From Cucumis sativus (Eukaryota; Streptophyta; Magnoliopsida; Cucurbitales; Cucurbitaceae): DNA of 64,000 bases. The translations under genes were made by a program, and so were the position numbers. Positions 24,201 through 37,650 of this stretch are shown here, one piece after another. Below the pieces are notes generated by a model that worked only from the letters and a program-made list of their open reading frames with translations, did not search any database and had not been told where the DNA came from. The DNA lies in contig NC_026658.2 of assembly GCF_000004075.3 (NCBI RefSeq), forward strand, positions 2,046,001 through 2,110,000. Direction: 5' to 3'. The number at the start of each line of letters is the position of its first letter. The stretch's first letter is position 1.

Positions 24201-24856
24201 GGTTCCAATGTCCAACCCCTTTTTGAAGGACTCTTCACAAATAATTCACGCGTTATTTGCGCCAATTTTTTTCTTTATTATTTCTATTTTTTTTATAAAA
24301 ATAATTATATATATATATATGTATTTCTTTTTTACTCTTTTTGCGAAAAACGCGTTCTCATTATTGTGGTTTGGTGGTTTGGTTTGTCACTCAAATTAAA
24401 AATTGTGTAATTACTTAGACACATTAATTTGATTTATCGCTTAAATTAAATTTTTTGTGTAATTAGTCGAAGACATATTAATTTGATTTTCACTTTTAAT
24501 CTCATTTCTTCCAGAAAAATTACATTATTAATTTATAAGTTTTAGAAGATATTTGTATCTAATTTTGAGTTTTAAAAATATTTATAAAAATTGACTCATC
24601 TCGTTTTTAAAATTTAAAACGCATGTTTTTAGTTTTTAAATTTTTTAAAATAAATTTAAATAATTATTCAAAAAATCATAAAATGATAAAATTCATTACA
24701 CTCTAAAACTGTTTTTTTTAATGTTGCATATTTTTTTCTTTTTAAATCAACAAAAATAAATACTTAAAAAGATCCTTTAAATCTATTTTTAAAAATTTGG
24801 AAATTGAAAAAGTATATTTTAAAATTTTAAGAGTAAGTTAGTCTATTATCATGAAC

Positions 24857-25055
24857 TTGAAGTAAAATTTTAAAACTTATAAATTAAGTATACAAATATA
24901 AAAAATAGTAAAATGAACAAAATTGAAGTAAAATTTTAAAACTTATAAATTAAGTATACAAATATAAAAAATAGTAAAATGAACAAAATTGAAGTAAAAT
25001 TTTAAAACTTATAAATTAAGTATACAAATATAAAAAATAATAAAATGAACAAAAT
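24857..25055. repeat. Tandem array, 3 copies of a 66-bp unit
   Basis: The unit begins TTGAAGTAAAATTTTAAAAC and recurs with an exact 66-bp period (GAAG at 24859, 24925 and 24991). The first two copies look identical; the third differs by about one base (TAGTAAAATG versus TAATAAAATG). It could be a small satellite-like array. Confidence 0.9.
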
Positions 25056-28000
25056 ATTTACATTTCAAGTAAAAATAAAGAGTTGAGTTGTTAATAATTG
25101 TAGGAAAGTAATTAGAGAGTTGACACGAATAACAATGTACAAAATGTGAGTTGATGCAAATAACAATGCAGTAAACCTCCCTAATTATTGGTGAACCAAA
25201 CCGTGAGTAAACTCTTCGTATAACTTCCATATAATTTATAAAAATTATATATATATATAATTATTTATTTCAGGTATAAAAAGTAGTTATTTTCATATTA
25301 TAACCGATTTCTTTCTTTTTTTTTTACTTTGTACGCAAACACTTTTGTCTCTCGCGCTAATTTTTCTTCACAACACTTTTCTCTTCTTGTACTCATTCTT
25401 TCATCTTTCCAACTTGATAATATTCTTTCCTTCATACATTAATAAATAGGAAACTTTTCTAATTACCAAATATTTTATAGCTACTGATCTTTATATCTAT
25501 ATCTATATATACACCAATCCGAGTTGTTTTCATGAATATATAATGCAACTCTTGTAGCAATATTTAAATGCTCAAAAGAAAAACAATGTTTAATTTTTTG
25601 GGTCATGGACTACTTTCCATATACAAAAAGTCAGCATGATTTTGATATTATAACCATGTTTGATAGAAACTTTGATATTTTAATTTTAGAATTTAAAAAT
25701 CAAATTATTGGATCCATTTGGTAAATATATTTCTTTTCTAGTTTTTAGTTTTTGAATATTAAGTCCATAAATAATACTTATTCCACACCCCTAATTTATA
25801 ATTATGGTATATACTTCCTTCCAATATTTTGGATAACTAATACAAATTAGGAAAACTTTAAAAAAAAATTAAAGCATGTTTTCTTTTTTACCTTTTTGAC
25901 ATTTGGTTAAGAATTTGATATTTTATTCGAGATGAAATTATTAAAAGAGATTAAAATAGACCTAATTTCTAAAACAAAAAATCAACTTATCATACCCAAC
26001 AAACTCTTAACACTAAAAAAAATGAAAAGTAAACAAATTAAAAAAGAAAAAAAAATATATGAATATTTTTAGAGATTTTTTTTTATGAGTTATTGTTATT
26101 AATGAAAATGACGATAGAATGAAAATGTGGATGCATTATTAATGTTTATTTAAAATTATTATATGTAGGTGTAAAGTAAAAGAAAAAAGAAATTAATAAG
26201 TAATAATTTAATTTTCTCTTTTATTATATAAATAAAAAGAAAATTGTGCCGTTAAGGGAGAGGGGGTGTAAAGAGAAAAGACCGTTGGGACTTGGGGGGC
26301 CGGCAATATAATTTTAGTTTTTTTCTTTCTTTTTCTTTTTTAATGCTCTCAACGGCAATATAATAATACTTAATACGTCTATTAATCAGGTGTTGACACG
26401 TGTCTTCGTTTCGTCGCTTTCTTTGGTTTCTTACTTCCATTATTCATTTTATATTGATAGTTAATTAAAGTCCTTTTTATAATTTCAATAGAGGTAAGAG
26501 ATCGAACTCTCTTAATTCAATGATAATTGAAAAAGTAATATTGTTTTAGATTAAGACTTATATGGATGTAACAAAACATTTTAATGTGATAGTGGGAAAT
26601 TGAACAACTTGTTTAATCACAAGTTAGAGCAATGATGGTGTATAGCTATAATACATTTACATTACCAAATTTCTATTATCAATGAAGAGGTTAGAGTTTT
26701 GAAACTTCATTAAAAGTCCTTACAAATCAAACATACACCTCTAAATATTCTAAAAAACAATTACTCACTTTAGCTTCTTATAAAATAAATTTATAAATCG
26801 TTTTAAGAACAAAATGTATAAATATATATACATATGTATACAAAACAATATCACGTATCAATTATTACTTAATTAATAGAGTGTTTCGAGTCATTAGAGA
26901 CTAATTAGTTTATGTCATATGAAAGAAACATTCAAACTTGGAAGTAGTCAATTAGTTAATATAGTTTTTTTTTTTTCTAAAAGAAGATAGATTATTACTA
27001 CAAAACTAAACCATATATACTCTCACACATTACAAATTTACACCATTAGTATTTCTCAACATGCATCCCACTTTTTTCTTTTTTCCTTTTTTAAAAAAAA
27101 AAAAAACTAAACATGCAACTCACAAGTGAAAAGTTGTCTCGATACAAAAAGTCAAACGATTCATTAGCAATCCAATGCTTTAATTCGCTTACGATTATCT
27201 CTTCTCAAATTACACGAATTTAATTTAATTTTTTCTTAGTTAGGTTCGAAATTTATTTTATATCTCAATTTCAACGTTAATACTATTTTAATTTTTGTTT
27301 GAGTCCATAGAAAATTTTTCAAATGCGACACATATAGAAGGTTACATATATTAGGTTTTAAAATGTGGGATGAAATATTGAAAAAGTTTGTTTTTAGTAA
27401 CACCAAAGGAATGAGACAAAAATCAATTAAAATATTTTAATACCCTTTCAATTCAATATTTTATTGTCTCGTTTAATAATTATTTAGCTTTTTAATATAT
27501 TTTTAAAATTAAACTTATAGATACTATTTTCATCCTCTACGATTTTGAATAATGTAACTAATACGTACTGATGAATTTAGTATAGATACAAGAGCTCGAA
27601 CCCTTTCCTCAACTTTATGCTATATTAAAGTGATATAATATCAATACTATTAGTTAGCTAAGTGATAAATTTATTTTTTAATAGCCTCCTCTAAAACTTC
27701 TCTACTCCTTACTTTTTTTTTTTCGGGATACATTAGTACTTTTATTGAATTATAAAGCTCGATCTCCACCTACAAAATTGATAGATACACCACTCCTAAC
27801 ATGAAAATAGCTCGTCTAAAAAGTGCAATGTTTGTTTACTGTTTTTTTTCAACCTTTTGTTTTTATAACAAGGCCAACGATCAAGATAACAACTAAATCT
27901 TGAACCGATATATAAGGGGGATGGAGATGATAGCCAACAAAAACCTACACTTTTCTTCTTATGTAAACAACTATTTACATTGACACTCATAACACATTTA

Positions 28001-30500
28001 CGTTAAATTGAAACCTCGACTTTTTAGACCTAGACGGAACGTGTATACACAAATTAAAGTCCACAATTTGTGGGATGGAGACATTGTTATTTGTGGATAT
28101 AAAGTATGTGGGAAATAGCTGGTGCCTTGCAACCCTAATATCCAAAGAATTAGAAAGTGAGTGTGTTGAAATGAAAGTGATGATAAAGCAAAAGTTATAA
28201 ACATGAGCTCCACCACACCTTCTTCTTCAATTTTGATACACTTTATACTCACAACTTTGTTCAAATGTCAAATTACAGATTCTTGTTTATATACATTATC
28301 TAATTTAATTATTCATTCATGCCACCTTTCTTAATTTTCATTTCCCTTCTGACATAACTAATTTCCAATTCAAAAATATTAGTTTAGAATAATGTGATAT
28401 TTTGATGAATATTTTAGATAGACAATTTTTTAAAAAATTAGTTGAGCAAAAGCTATTTTATTTTATTTGGCTAAGATTAATTAGTTGAACAAGAATTTGA
28501 TTGAAATCCAACCTAAGAAAATCCAACTAAACCATATCTTGTAATGTTCAAATCAATATATCATTTCCCCCTCCAAATTAAAATATCATACTTTTCAAAA
28601 TCTTCCGTAGCGTACAACAGATCATAGATGTATACAATATACATTGTGTTGATATATGATTTGGTTTGGTGATCTTTAGTAACAACTAGATAAGCTCCAT
28701 CGTTTTTGTCAATTATTTAAATCGACCTCACTTGTAAGACATAATACTATAATAGAGGTTGATATATTCAAAATGCTCTGATACTTAGGTTAGTAGTATT
28801 GAAATTTAACAGTGAGAACGTCTCCTATTTATGTAACTCTATCTAGCTAACACCTTAGCTTAGAATTTTGACATTTAAACGTATAGTAGACAATAAACTT
28901 AAACAAAAGCAAGGAGAGTCATGTTCAAATTTGAAGAAGGAAGAAATGAAAAGTTATGTAGGTTTAGTTTGATGCATAATAATTGTATTTTTTGACAAAC
29001 ATAAAATAATATTAAGAATATATATATATTCTAAAGAGAAGGGAAAAATGAGAGAATAAGAAGTGCTGTCAGATGCTAAAGTGACAGCTGGGTGACCATT
29101 AGATTTTCTTTTTGTTGAAAATAAAAGAAAAGAAGTTGATAAATAAATAAACTAATCAATTAATTTCCAGAAGAAGATGAGCTGTGTTTGATTCCTCAAT
29201 CACAGCCGTTCATTTCTCCCTCATTTCCATTATTTTTCCATACAATAAATAATTTACACATAATTTTTTTTTTATAGTTAATGATTTTTTCTTTTAAATT
29301 TTAAAACTTTGCCAACTATATATATATATATGTATGTATGTATTACATTTGGGTGAATTAAGAGTAAGACCCATCTAAAAGAGAGGATTTTCAGTTTTAG
29401 GAAGCGACAAAAAAAGAATATAAAAAAGATAAAATTAGAGAATTTGTATAAAAGTTTTACGTGGTTCATCAACGATGTGTTAATTGTGTTTGTAGAATAG
29501 AAGGTAGGAGTAAGATCTACTTTCTTTAGAAAGAATAATATAGACATAGAATAATTAAGAGTCCTCTAACATTAGAGAGCTTGTATTACGTACTTCTCTA
29601 AACGTTAGAGTCGTAAATATAAATACACTATATTTTAGATATTCAAAATGGATAAATAATCTTCCTTTGAAATTTTTTGAACTCATTGAATTGGATGATA
29701 TGTAAACTTATCAAATCATCTAATAAGGTTTCGTGGGAGATTGCAACGTTACAAGTGATTATTGGAGATTTCATCTACTTTCATTTTTTTCATACAAAAT
29801 GGGTGAGAAGAACTCGAACTACAAACCTCTTGATTATTAATATTTATTAATGTAGTGCTTGCCCACACAAACTCTTATGCTTAAGTTAGAGAATAAAATA
29901 GTGGATAATTTAGAATTTGAAAATAAGAGTTAGTTACTTAATTTTTCTACCGCTACAAGATGTACTTATATCAACTATAGAATTGTAGAGCTAAACTAAG
30001 ACAACCATTTATCTCCATGGGTTGGGGCATGCCTCATTTTGGTTTTAGAATGATATTCTTGGGTCAAGGCATGACTCTTCAAGCACAGTATGTTAGGCTT
30101 GACCATACCGAAGCATGTTAGCTTGGGTTAAGGACAAAGCTATAAGCTTCTCCCTTAGGCATGTTGTACTTAATCTAGAGTGCTACTTTTGGCTCGAATA
30201 TTGTTATTTTCTTAGCTATATTAGTTGTTCCTATTTAACGTTGTATGGAAAAAGAACAAAATGAGTGACTTTCTAGGTCGAAGAGTCTTGATATATTGGG
30301 TCCACGTAGCTTGGTTTTGTTCCCTTTGATTCCAACAATCTTGTCTCTTTGTTTGTATGAGTTTATTTTAGTATTCTTAGTTGCTTCTTTCATTATACAA
30401 ACTCTTTAGAAAGTAAAGTTTTCATGGAAATTGACTCACCAAAATTGAAGTGTTCCCCTGAATATCTTTAAATTAGAACTAATTTTATATATCAAATTAA

Positions 30501-30770
30501 GGGTCAGTTTGGATTGAATTAAAAATCTAATGTTTTTCAATAATACATTTTATTTTAAACATTTTTTTAAAAGTGAGTTTAAAATTTAAACACTTAATGT
30601 TTAGTTAGACTTTCTTACAAGTGTTTACATGTGAATTTGGTTTTTAAAGATTTCTCTAAAATAGATTATTTTATAAATGCATTATTTTAATTTGCCAAAC
30701 GCTACCATTTTTTTCAAAATAATTTTTTTTTTACCAAATTAAACACTTAGAATCTCAACTAAACACACCC
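30501..30770. mobile_element. Tourist-like (PIF/Harbinger) MITE with TAA target duplication
   Basis: A 270-bp element begins GGGTCAGTTTGG and ends CTAAACACACCC, giving terminal inverted repeats of the GGGTSWGTTTRG type. It is bounded by TAA on both sides (30498-30500 and 30771-30773). That three-base duplication and terminus are characteristic of PIF/Harbinger MITEs. The interior is AT-rich without ORFs. Confidence 0.7.
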
Positions 30771-31559
30771 TAAGTTACCCTCTAAATCATCGTTCAAATT
30801 CATCAATTTCATAACCCATCAAAACCAACCAAATATAACCCTACCCATGTGACAAATTATAAAGTTGGTTGAGAAAGGTTGAAGTCTCAATTATGAAAAT
30901 ATGAAAATAATTCTTAATGTCCATGCACAAGGTGACTGAGAATGAGTTGGCTAACCAAAAGTATTTAGGATGAAGTGATCTTAAATTAAATTACTTAGAA
31001 GAGGTGATAGAGGACGGGATGACGTGGAATGAGGTAGTCGACAATAGATAATTAAAATGAGGTGACACGAGGCAGAAGTTTTCATATGAAGCGACTTGTA
31101 ACAAAAAAAAAAAAAGAACGACACACCAATATATTATTAAACTACATATCAAAATTACAAACCTAAAATATTATTAGAAACCCAAAATAAAATGTTGGGA
31201 TACATATATAGAGATAAAAACAATTTTTAGTTTGTAATTTAACATTTTTAGAGTTGAATTATAGTTTTTAGATTTTCAATAAATCTTAAATTTAGTTTGG
31301 TGGATGTTTTATTATTTATTATTAATTAAAAAAGTATCAAACATATTATTTAAAATGAGTGTTGGAAGAGTAAATTTAAGATTAATACAAAAACTAAAAT
31401 TGAATATTGAGAAGGAATAAAATGAACAAAATGATATTTTGAATTTTTTGACGGGAGAAAAATAACCATTGGCTATAACGCTCGTTTTGAGCAGCCAATG
31501 AGAATGTAGTTCACTGTTCGGATATAGTTCTGAAGAAAAACTGAAAAAATAGTAATAGA

Positions 31560-33751
31560 AGAAGAAGCCAAGCCATGGGTGTTTGAGAATTAAAGATCTT
31601 GTTCTACTAAATTGTTTCTTTAATCCATTCTTTCCAATGTGAAATCCTTACTATCTGCTTACTTCCTTGGACAATTTCTAATCAGGTACCACTAATCTTC
31701 TCTCTCATTTCACACTTTCTTATTCTTTTCGATTCCAGCTCGTAATCTCCCCTTTGCTGCGTGTATAGACGTAGATCAAGAGTTTTGTGTACATCAATTT
31801 CATCTTCAAGTAATTTTACTTAGTGGGTAAATGGAATGTAGATTTTGTTTTGACTGAGAATCCAACCTGTTTATATTATACTTCAAAGTTTTTCATTCCC
31901 CCATTTTCTTGGAACCGAAATGGATTTTATTGGATTTACGGAATTGGGTTTGTTCACCATGGCTCACTGACTAGAAGTTCAATTTGGGAAAGTCGTTGTG
32001 TTATGTTTTATTTTCTCAGCTGAGCGTAGTTTAGATTGTTCATTTGCTTGTCTATTAGATTCAGGATGATGGTTTCGTTTTGGAAGTTGTTTATTGTCCG
32101 ACTATCACTAACTTTACTGAATTCCCACTTCAGGTTTTTAACTTCGTGTGGATTTTTGTTCATATTCATGTGTTGTTTGATGAGATTAAGTGAAGCTGGG
32201 TTTACTTGTAGAAATTTATCTAAGTTCGGAGTTTTCTGACATGTTGAATGTGAATAGGAACTAACTTTTCACCATTGCATAAGTTAAATAAAAGGAGAGG
32301 AGCTGCTTTGGCTTTATTATAGTGCTCCAGAAAATTCCAAGAGTTGTGTTTTTTTCAAGGTTTTTCATTGCGTCCTTATTCTTTTCAAACCGACTTGGAA
32401 GCCAAGGCAATATGTCTCTATTCTACATCCTCTATCGTTATGCTCCCTGCTCTTTTGAAACTTCAATGCAACTTACGACATGAACATCCTCTTCACACCC
32501 TTCCTCAACTGACTTGAAGATTCTCATACTTTTTGTCTAACTCCTTCATTACGTCACTTAGCATAGAGGAGCTGGCCACACTAGCAAGGCATGATTGTTT
32601 CACGACTACTTTACATCCTTTTGGGAATTTTTCCTTTTATCCACTTCTTTAATCTGTTCTTGATTCTTTCCACTATTTAAAATTTAATCTCAATAAGTGA
32701 AATTTGAAGGATCGAAGGGACATATGCTGCCATGTAATATAAAGACCCCCTCTCAGACTACAACACCAAAGTGATCATCCTGGAGAACCTCCGGTTGATC
32801 AATATTGACGCACACAATTATAAACTATCTGTTGATATTCTCATACTAGCAACCTTTTACCGAATTTCCAGGATTATTAAGGAGTTTTCTAGTACTTTTT
32901 TCTTTAAATAATTAACATAAAATAAAGAAAAAAACATAATATTATAAGTAACTAGTGATGGTTATCCTGAATTGAATTCTCCCCTGTTCTTTCTGAAACA
33001 ACATTCTTTAGAAATCTGCAATTATCACAATCAGGAATTGGAAAAGAAAATCTCCATGTCTAAGCCGTTCTTTAAATTCAATTTTATCTCTTGGTTTACC
33101 ACCTTGAGAACCGAGAATCTAGTGTTTGATATGCACTTTGGCAACTTACAAACCTTGATCGCCAAATTAATTTGGTGGAAATATATCCAGCTAGCTGTTT
33201 CTTTTGTAGGAAGACATGTAACGTTCTGTTTCAGGGAAGCATTCTGCATCTCTAAATAAATTCTAAAAATTTTCAATTTAGTGTAAAGAAGAGATCTCAT
33301 AATGTCGAGGGGAAACTTAATTATGAATCGTTACTTGTAATTTTCTTTAAAGAGGTCATCCAGTGGTCCAAAATAAAATTTTCACGTGCATTAAATTGAT
33401 TTTTTTCTATGCAAAATTTAACTGCTTATATAATAGAGTATCAATACTGTGGTATTTTAAATATCTTGTGGCTTGGCTCAATTGATGAAATAAAAAATTC
33501 TGTATAACAATGCCAATACATAGAGTGTGAAAATTATGATTTGTGGTCTACTTTTTAGTATTTTATAAATATATAATAGATCCAGTGCCTATAAATCCGA
33601 ATGTATCTTTCATGTTTTAAATAATTATTTTTACCTCAAGTTCCTTTGTGATTCATCTAACTCCAGAGCTTTGCTTGCCAATAGCACAATATAGCAGGAA
33701 TAAATTTAACTGCATGACAGACAGTACTACATGTGATTTCATTGGTTTCAG
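31560..33751 (+). promoter_or_regulatory. Putative non-coding first exon and 2-kb leader intron of the unknown gene
   Basis: A likely non-coding exon ends at 31685, where CTAATCAG meets GTACCA. The next acceptor, TTTCAG at 33751, lies five bases before the ATG at 33757. The proposed leader contains a short upstream ORF, ATG GGT GTT TGA, near 31575. The ~2.07-kb intron holds no convincing exon, although it is less AT-rich near 31700-32650. The exon assignment rests on splice signals only. Confidence 0.4.
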
Positions 33752-33756
33752 GTGAT

Positions 33757-35241
33757 ATGACTGGAAACATACCTGAGGTCCAAAGTAGACGTGTAGAGCA
33801 TACATGTTTAGCTCAAAATGTAAATGCTTCTGCTGATTCTCCTAAAACTTCTTCAGAAGTCTTCCCATCTGCTATTGAATTCTATGTCTGGTCTGATGAG
33901 GGAATTAATCTTTACGTGGATTTAAATTCTAGCCCTTTGGATTGGACTGAAAGATTAAAAAATGAGGTTTACATCTGTGAGAGCATCTACAGAGACAAAC
34001 GTCTGCAACAAAACCTCTGTTGGTTTAAAGGTCATAAAGAATTTGCAAAATCTTTTCAGTGGAATAATCATGCTGGCCTATTCAAGGGTGGCTATTTACA
34101 GAAGGAAACTCCCTCCTGTTCGAACCTGATGATAAATAATAGCACGGAGGCTGGCCGGTTAGATGAAGCTGATGGATCTGTAATCTTCTCTCGTATTACG
34201 TCTCATGCCATTAATGCAGATGCTTCTGAAAATTTAGATGAAAATCAGACAATCATATCTTCTGAAACTGATTTTGATAGGCAAAACCAGAAAATTGCTG
34301 GGTCTGAATTTTGTGCGGAAGAGGATAATCGTGCTACGAGTCTTGATTTTGAGATTGACAATGATTTACAGAAAAAGGAAAATTCTGACCCAATTTCTGG
34401 TGGTCAATCTGATCTTTCCATATTAGTCCATCAAAATTTTACGCTTGAAAGTGAAATGTGTGAATCTTCAACACTGCAGAACAGCTGCAGTGCTTTAAAC
34501 CTCTCTGTGGAGAATCCTGGAAGCTCAGCAGCTGGTTCTATGGACATGGAATCATCAGATATTGAACAATGCTCTAAAGATGTCTCTTGTTCACCTTGTA
34601 GAGCATTACCACAGGGAGACTCAAATGTTTCTGATTACTGCTTGCAAACAAGTGCAGAGAAGTCGGTAAGGTGTTGTTTCGTTGCCAATTTCCATGTGTT
34701 CTACAATTAAGAGTCGAGTCTATCATGCTTTCTATATTTCCTATTTCCTATCTTCCTTTTTGTACATAGTTCTTGTTTGATGGATATTTCACGTACATGG
34801 ATATGGATATAAGAACATTTTTCCAATGAAAATCTTCTTCAGCCAGTAGAAAGTACACCTATTTTTGCTCGCTTTAATCACTCTTTGGATCGTGATATGA
34901 TTTTTTTTGCTTGCAGGAGAGGAACAACTTAAGTGTTGCAACGGAGAGTTCGGAGTAAACATTTCTCTAATGAGAGGCCTTTTAATATTTTGACTTGTTG
35001 TTTGATATCATCATTCCTTATTTTTATTATTATTTTTTTCAGATGCTCTCAAATCCGTGAATCTATGGAGAAAACGTTGCCTGTATCTCATAGTCTCGAA
35101 TCTAATGGAGCACATAAGAAGAGGAAACTCACTAAAACTGAAACAAAATGTTATAGTCAACCTGATAGAAGAGTTTTAAGAAGTGTAACGAATAAACAGA
35201 GGCTACCTAGAAGATCCAGGCGGCTCGTTTCAAAGGTCTAG
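33757..35241 (+). CDS. Unrecognised plant protein, Ser/Asp/Glu-rich with basic C-terminus
   Basis: I do not recognise the family. Exons 33757-34665, 34917-34954 and 35043-35241 join in frame to 381 residues. The GT of the second intron interrupts what would otherwise be an immediate stop (GAG TAA). The best-ordered part is near the N-terminus, about residues 43-100: EFYVWSDEGINLYVDLNSSP, DWTERLKNEVYIC and LCWFKGHKEFAKSFQWNN. A long acidic, Ser/Asn-rich, probably disordered middle follows. The C-terminal ~60 residues are strongly basic, with a KKRKLTK nuclear-localisation-like motif and Arg-rich clusters (RRVLRS, RRSRRLVSK). This suggests a nuclear protein. Codon use and clean splice signals argue that it is real. 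The 3' end is uncertain: GTC TAG ends the frame, but AAG|GTCTAG could also be a weak donor. Confidence 0.65.
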
Positions 35242-36279
35242 TACTCTATTAATTGAAACCTAATATGTATAGTGCTTTTCTTTCATGAGTTGCTTTATTC
35301 CAATCTCCATATTTCAGTTATCTTATTTTTCCATCTTCAAACATTTATTCTCAATGAGCCTCCCAAATACCTACAGATTTTCTTCGTTTCTCGTCTAATG
35401 TTTTACTGCTTCACCTTTTTAATGCGCTTGAAGTGCCAGTGTAGAAAATGTGAATGTGGGAAAGTTTACAAAGATAGGAAATAAATATACATGTTCTTGT
35501 ATTAGCTCCTCTCTCTTCTGTTATGGAGATACTTAAATCTGGTTTTCTGCATTTGAAACTTTGCCACTTTGTATGGATTAAATTCTTATACTTCGATGCG
35601 AACGCTTATCCATATGTTTCTTTTATTAGACCGCGAGTTCGTAAATTGCATTGGGCATGATGGAACATGGAAGGATCAGTTTCTTCAAATCTTCTGTGGT
35701 CTAGGAAGAATTACATCAATTGTGTACGTATGAACATATTTATCATAAGTTTGCTCCTGGAAAAGCTATTCATTTTGAGAAGATGAAAAATTTTCGAGAC
35801 GAAAATCAATCAATCAGCTTATTTTAGGAATGTATTACTCAAACAATAATTCTTATATCGGTACATGAATTGACTAATTATTTCATCTTATCATTTCACA
35901 TAGACAGTAATTGATGTAAGCATCCAATCCATAATAGCCTACCTACGATTTTATCCCATGACATCTAAATGTTGTAGGGTTAGACAAGTTTTCTGTTTAA
36001 TAGAGACGTGTGTAAGCAAGCCGAACACTCAATATACAAAAAAAGGTAAGATGTTAGATGTAGGTATACACATTTGAGATTAGATCTTATAGTACCATTA
36101 AATTAATACCAAACGTGATTCAGAAGTTTGAGAATTGTGGACTTTTGTTGCTGTTGTTATGGCATTGTTTCCTCTGAAGAAAATGCTTACAAGTTACAAG
36201 CATCAATGGTTGAAGATGCCCAAAATTCAATTGTTAACTTTCATGCTTATGAACATCAAAACCAAATCACCCAATCTTA
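35242..36279. other. 3' flank of the unknown gene
   Basis: Moderately AT-rich. Short open frames at 35272 and 36135 show no family resemblance. This may be 3' UTR or an intron if the downstream exon near 36703 belongs to the gene. Confidence 0.35.
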
Positions 36280-36360
36280 GGGTCTGCATGGTATGGTTTT
36301 TCAAGTGCTTAGTAGAAAAAAAAGGTTTTCGAGTACTGAAAAATCATTCCAAACGAACTC
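36280..36360. mobile_element. 81-bp Tourist-like mini-element with TTA target duplication
   Basis: The sequence begins GGGTCTGCATGG and ends CCAAACGAACTC, and the two halves are imperfect inverted repeats over roughly 30 bp (both contain GATTTTTC/GGTTTTTC-like runs). It is flanked by TTA at 36277-36279 and 36361-36363. This fits a very small PIF/Harbinger MITE and is related at its ends to the element at 30501. Confidence 0.6.
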
Positions 36361-36702
36361 TTAGTTCATTTCCTCGGATGGATGCTCAAGACAAAACTAC
36401 CAAACATAAATGCCTCTATTATAATAAAGCTGTCACTATCTGACTCATAACATGTAACAGATTGTCTTTACACCACACAATTATTTCGTTTACATTTGGT
36501 TTTCTGTCAAAATATGGCCTTATTCATAGGCCATTCTCAATCTCAACCTAAAGAGGTAGATCCCTAGCACCCTTTAGGATATAGACTGTTTTTTTTAACT
36601 TCAAATAGTCTCATTTTCTCTTCACCCCATTAAATACCAATCAAGCTTTTCGGTATCTGATGATGCTTCTTATTTGTAACTAAGGATTCTAACTTGTTGC
36701 AG

Positions 36703-36837
36703 GTTGTGTTGACTGTTGCCACGTTGCGAATCAACAATTTTTTCCCTGGAAATGTACAAGATTGTATCCAGGTTTCTTCTTTAGTTGGATGGGGTACGAA
36801 CTCTTATCATTTAAAGGAAGAAATCAAGTATGTGTAA
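36703..36837 (+). other. Possible downstream exon of the unknown gene
   Basis: After a good acceptor (AACTTGTTGCAG, ending at 36702) the sequence stays open for 44 codons to a TAA. It reads VVLTVATLRINNFFPGN and later LVGWGTNSYHLKEEIKYV, less biased than the surrounding DNA. If the weak donor at 35236 were used, it would join in frame after RRLVSK. A non-coding exon or chance are equally possible. Confidence 0.25.
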
Positions 36838-37539
36838 GGCTGACGAGTTTCATATCTGAAGAAATTCTTATAAAGAAGATTCTTTAGGGACACAATTCTG
36901 AGATCATCATATGATACATTTTAGAATAAAAATGACTTTTTAGTATTGAGCAGTTTCTGCTGTTTATAGAAGTCATTTTTGCGCCTTGCTTGTTCTATCT
37001 ATGTGTAGTAAATTCGAGTTATACTTACCATAACTAGGGCCCTATTTGATGATGGTTTCATTTTTAGTATCACATTACAATTTTCTTCTCAAATTTTCCA
37101 TTACACTTTTTCTCATTTGTTAGAAGAAAGAGATGAATCTTACATAATTGTTGGTTGAATGATAGAGATCTATAGTCTTAATAAAAATGTTCAATGCCCT
37201 ATTAACTTTTGTACGTAAAATACATAAAACAACCAATTTAATTAAGTGGTATTAGCACGACTTTTTTTGAAAGGTGGAAGGTTCAATTTCTCTATCCGTC
37301 AATTGTTTAACTTTTTTTAAAAAGGTGCTATATTGAAAATTAATAGGTCATCAATGATCCTCCATGTTGTATTTATTTAGCCTCCTTATTGAGTTCATAA
37401 TAAAATCTTGGACACCTATGGTAGATTCATATTATATCTTTTGTGTATTTATGGATCGAGTAAAATACATTTTTGTCAATATAACTAATCCTTTTTTAGA
37501 GATGATATTAAAAAGTAACAAGTCATTTTCACATATATA

Positions 37540-37650
37540 AATATAACAAATTTTTATTTTCTATATATGCATTGCCTTAGTACTACGGTCTATCATTTAT
37601 AAAAACAACTTTTGTTATATTTGTAATATTTTTGTCATTTAAAATATTTT
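37540..37650. mobile_element. Fragment of the 21991-type MITE family
   Basis: AAATATAACAAATTTTTATT and TTTTGTTATATTTGTAATAT flank a CGGTCTATCATTTAT core. The arms are inverted relative to each other, as in the element at 21991, but the ends are decayed. Confidence 0.4.

Larger units (their letters stand above)
24201..31550. other. Gene desert, about 7.3 kb, very AT-rich
   Basis: No coding exon is supported on either strand. Contents recognised: a 3 x 66-bp tandem array at 24857, a Tourist-like MITE at 30501, poly-A/T runs and TA microsatellites. The stretch 29990-30180 is less AT-rich, with an internally repeated GGCATG word; it may be an old transposon but shows no reading frame. The last 100 bp are probably promoter for the gene at 31.5 kb. 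Confidence 0.5.
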
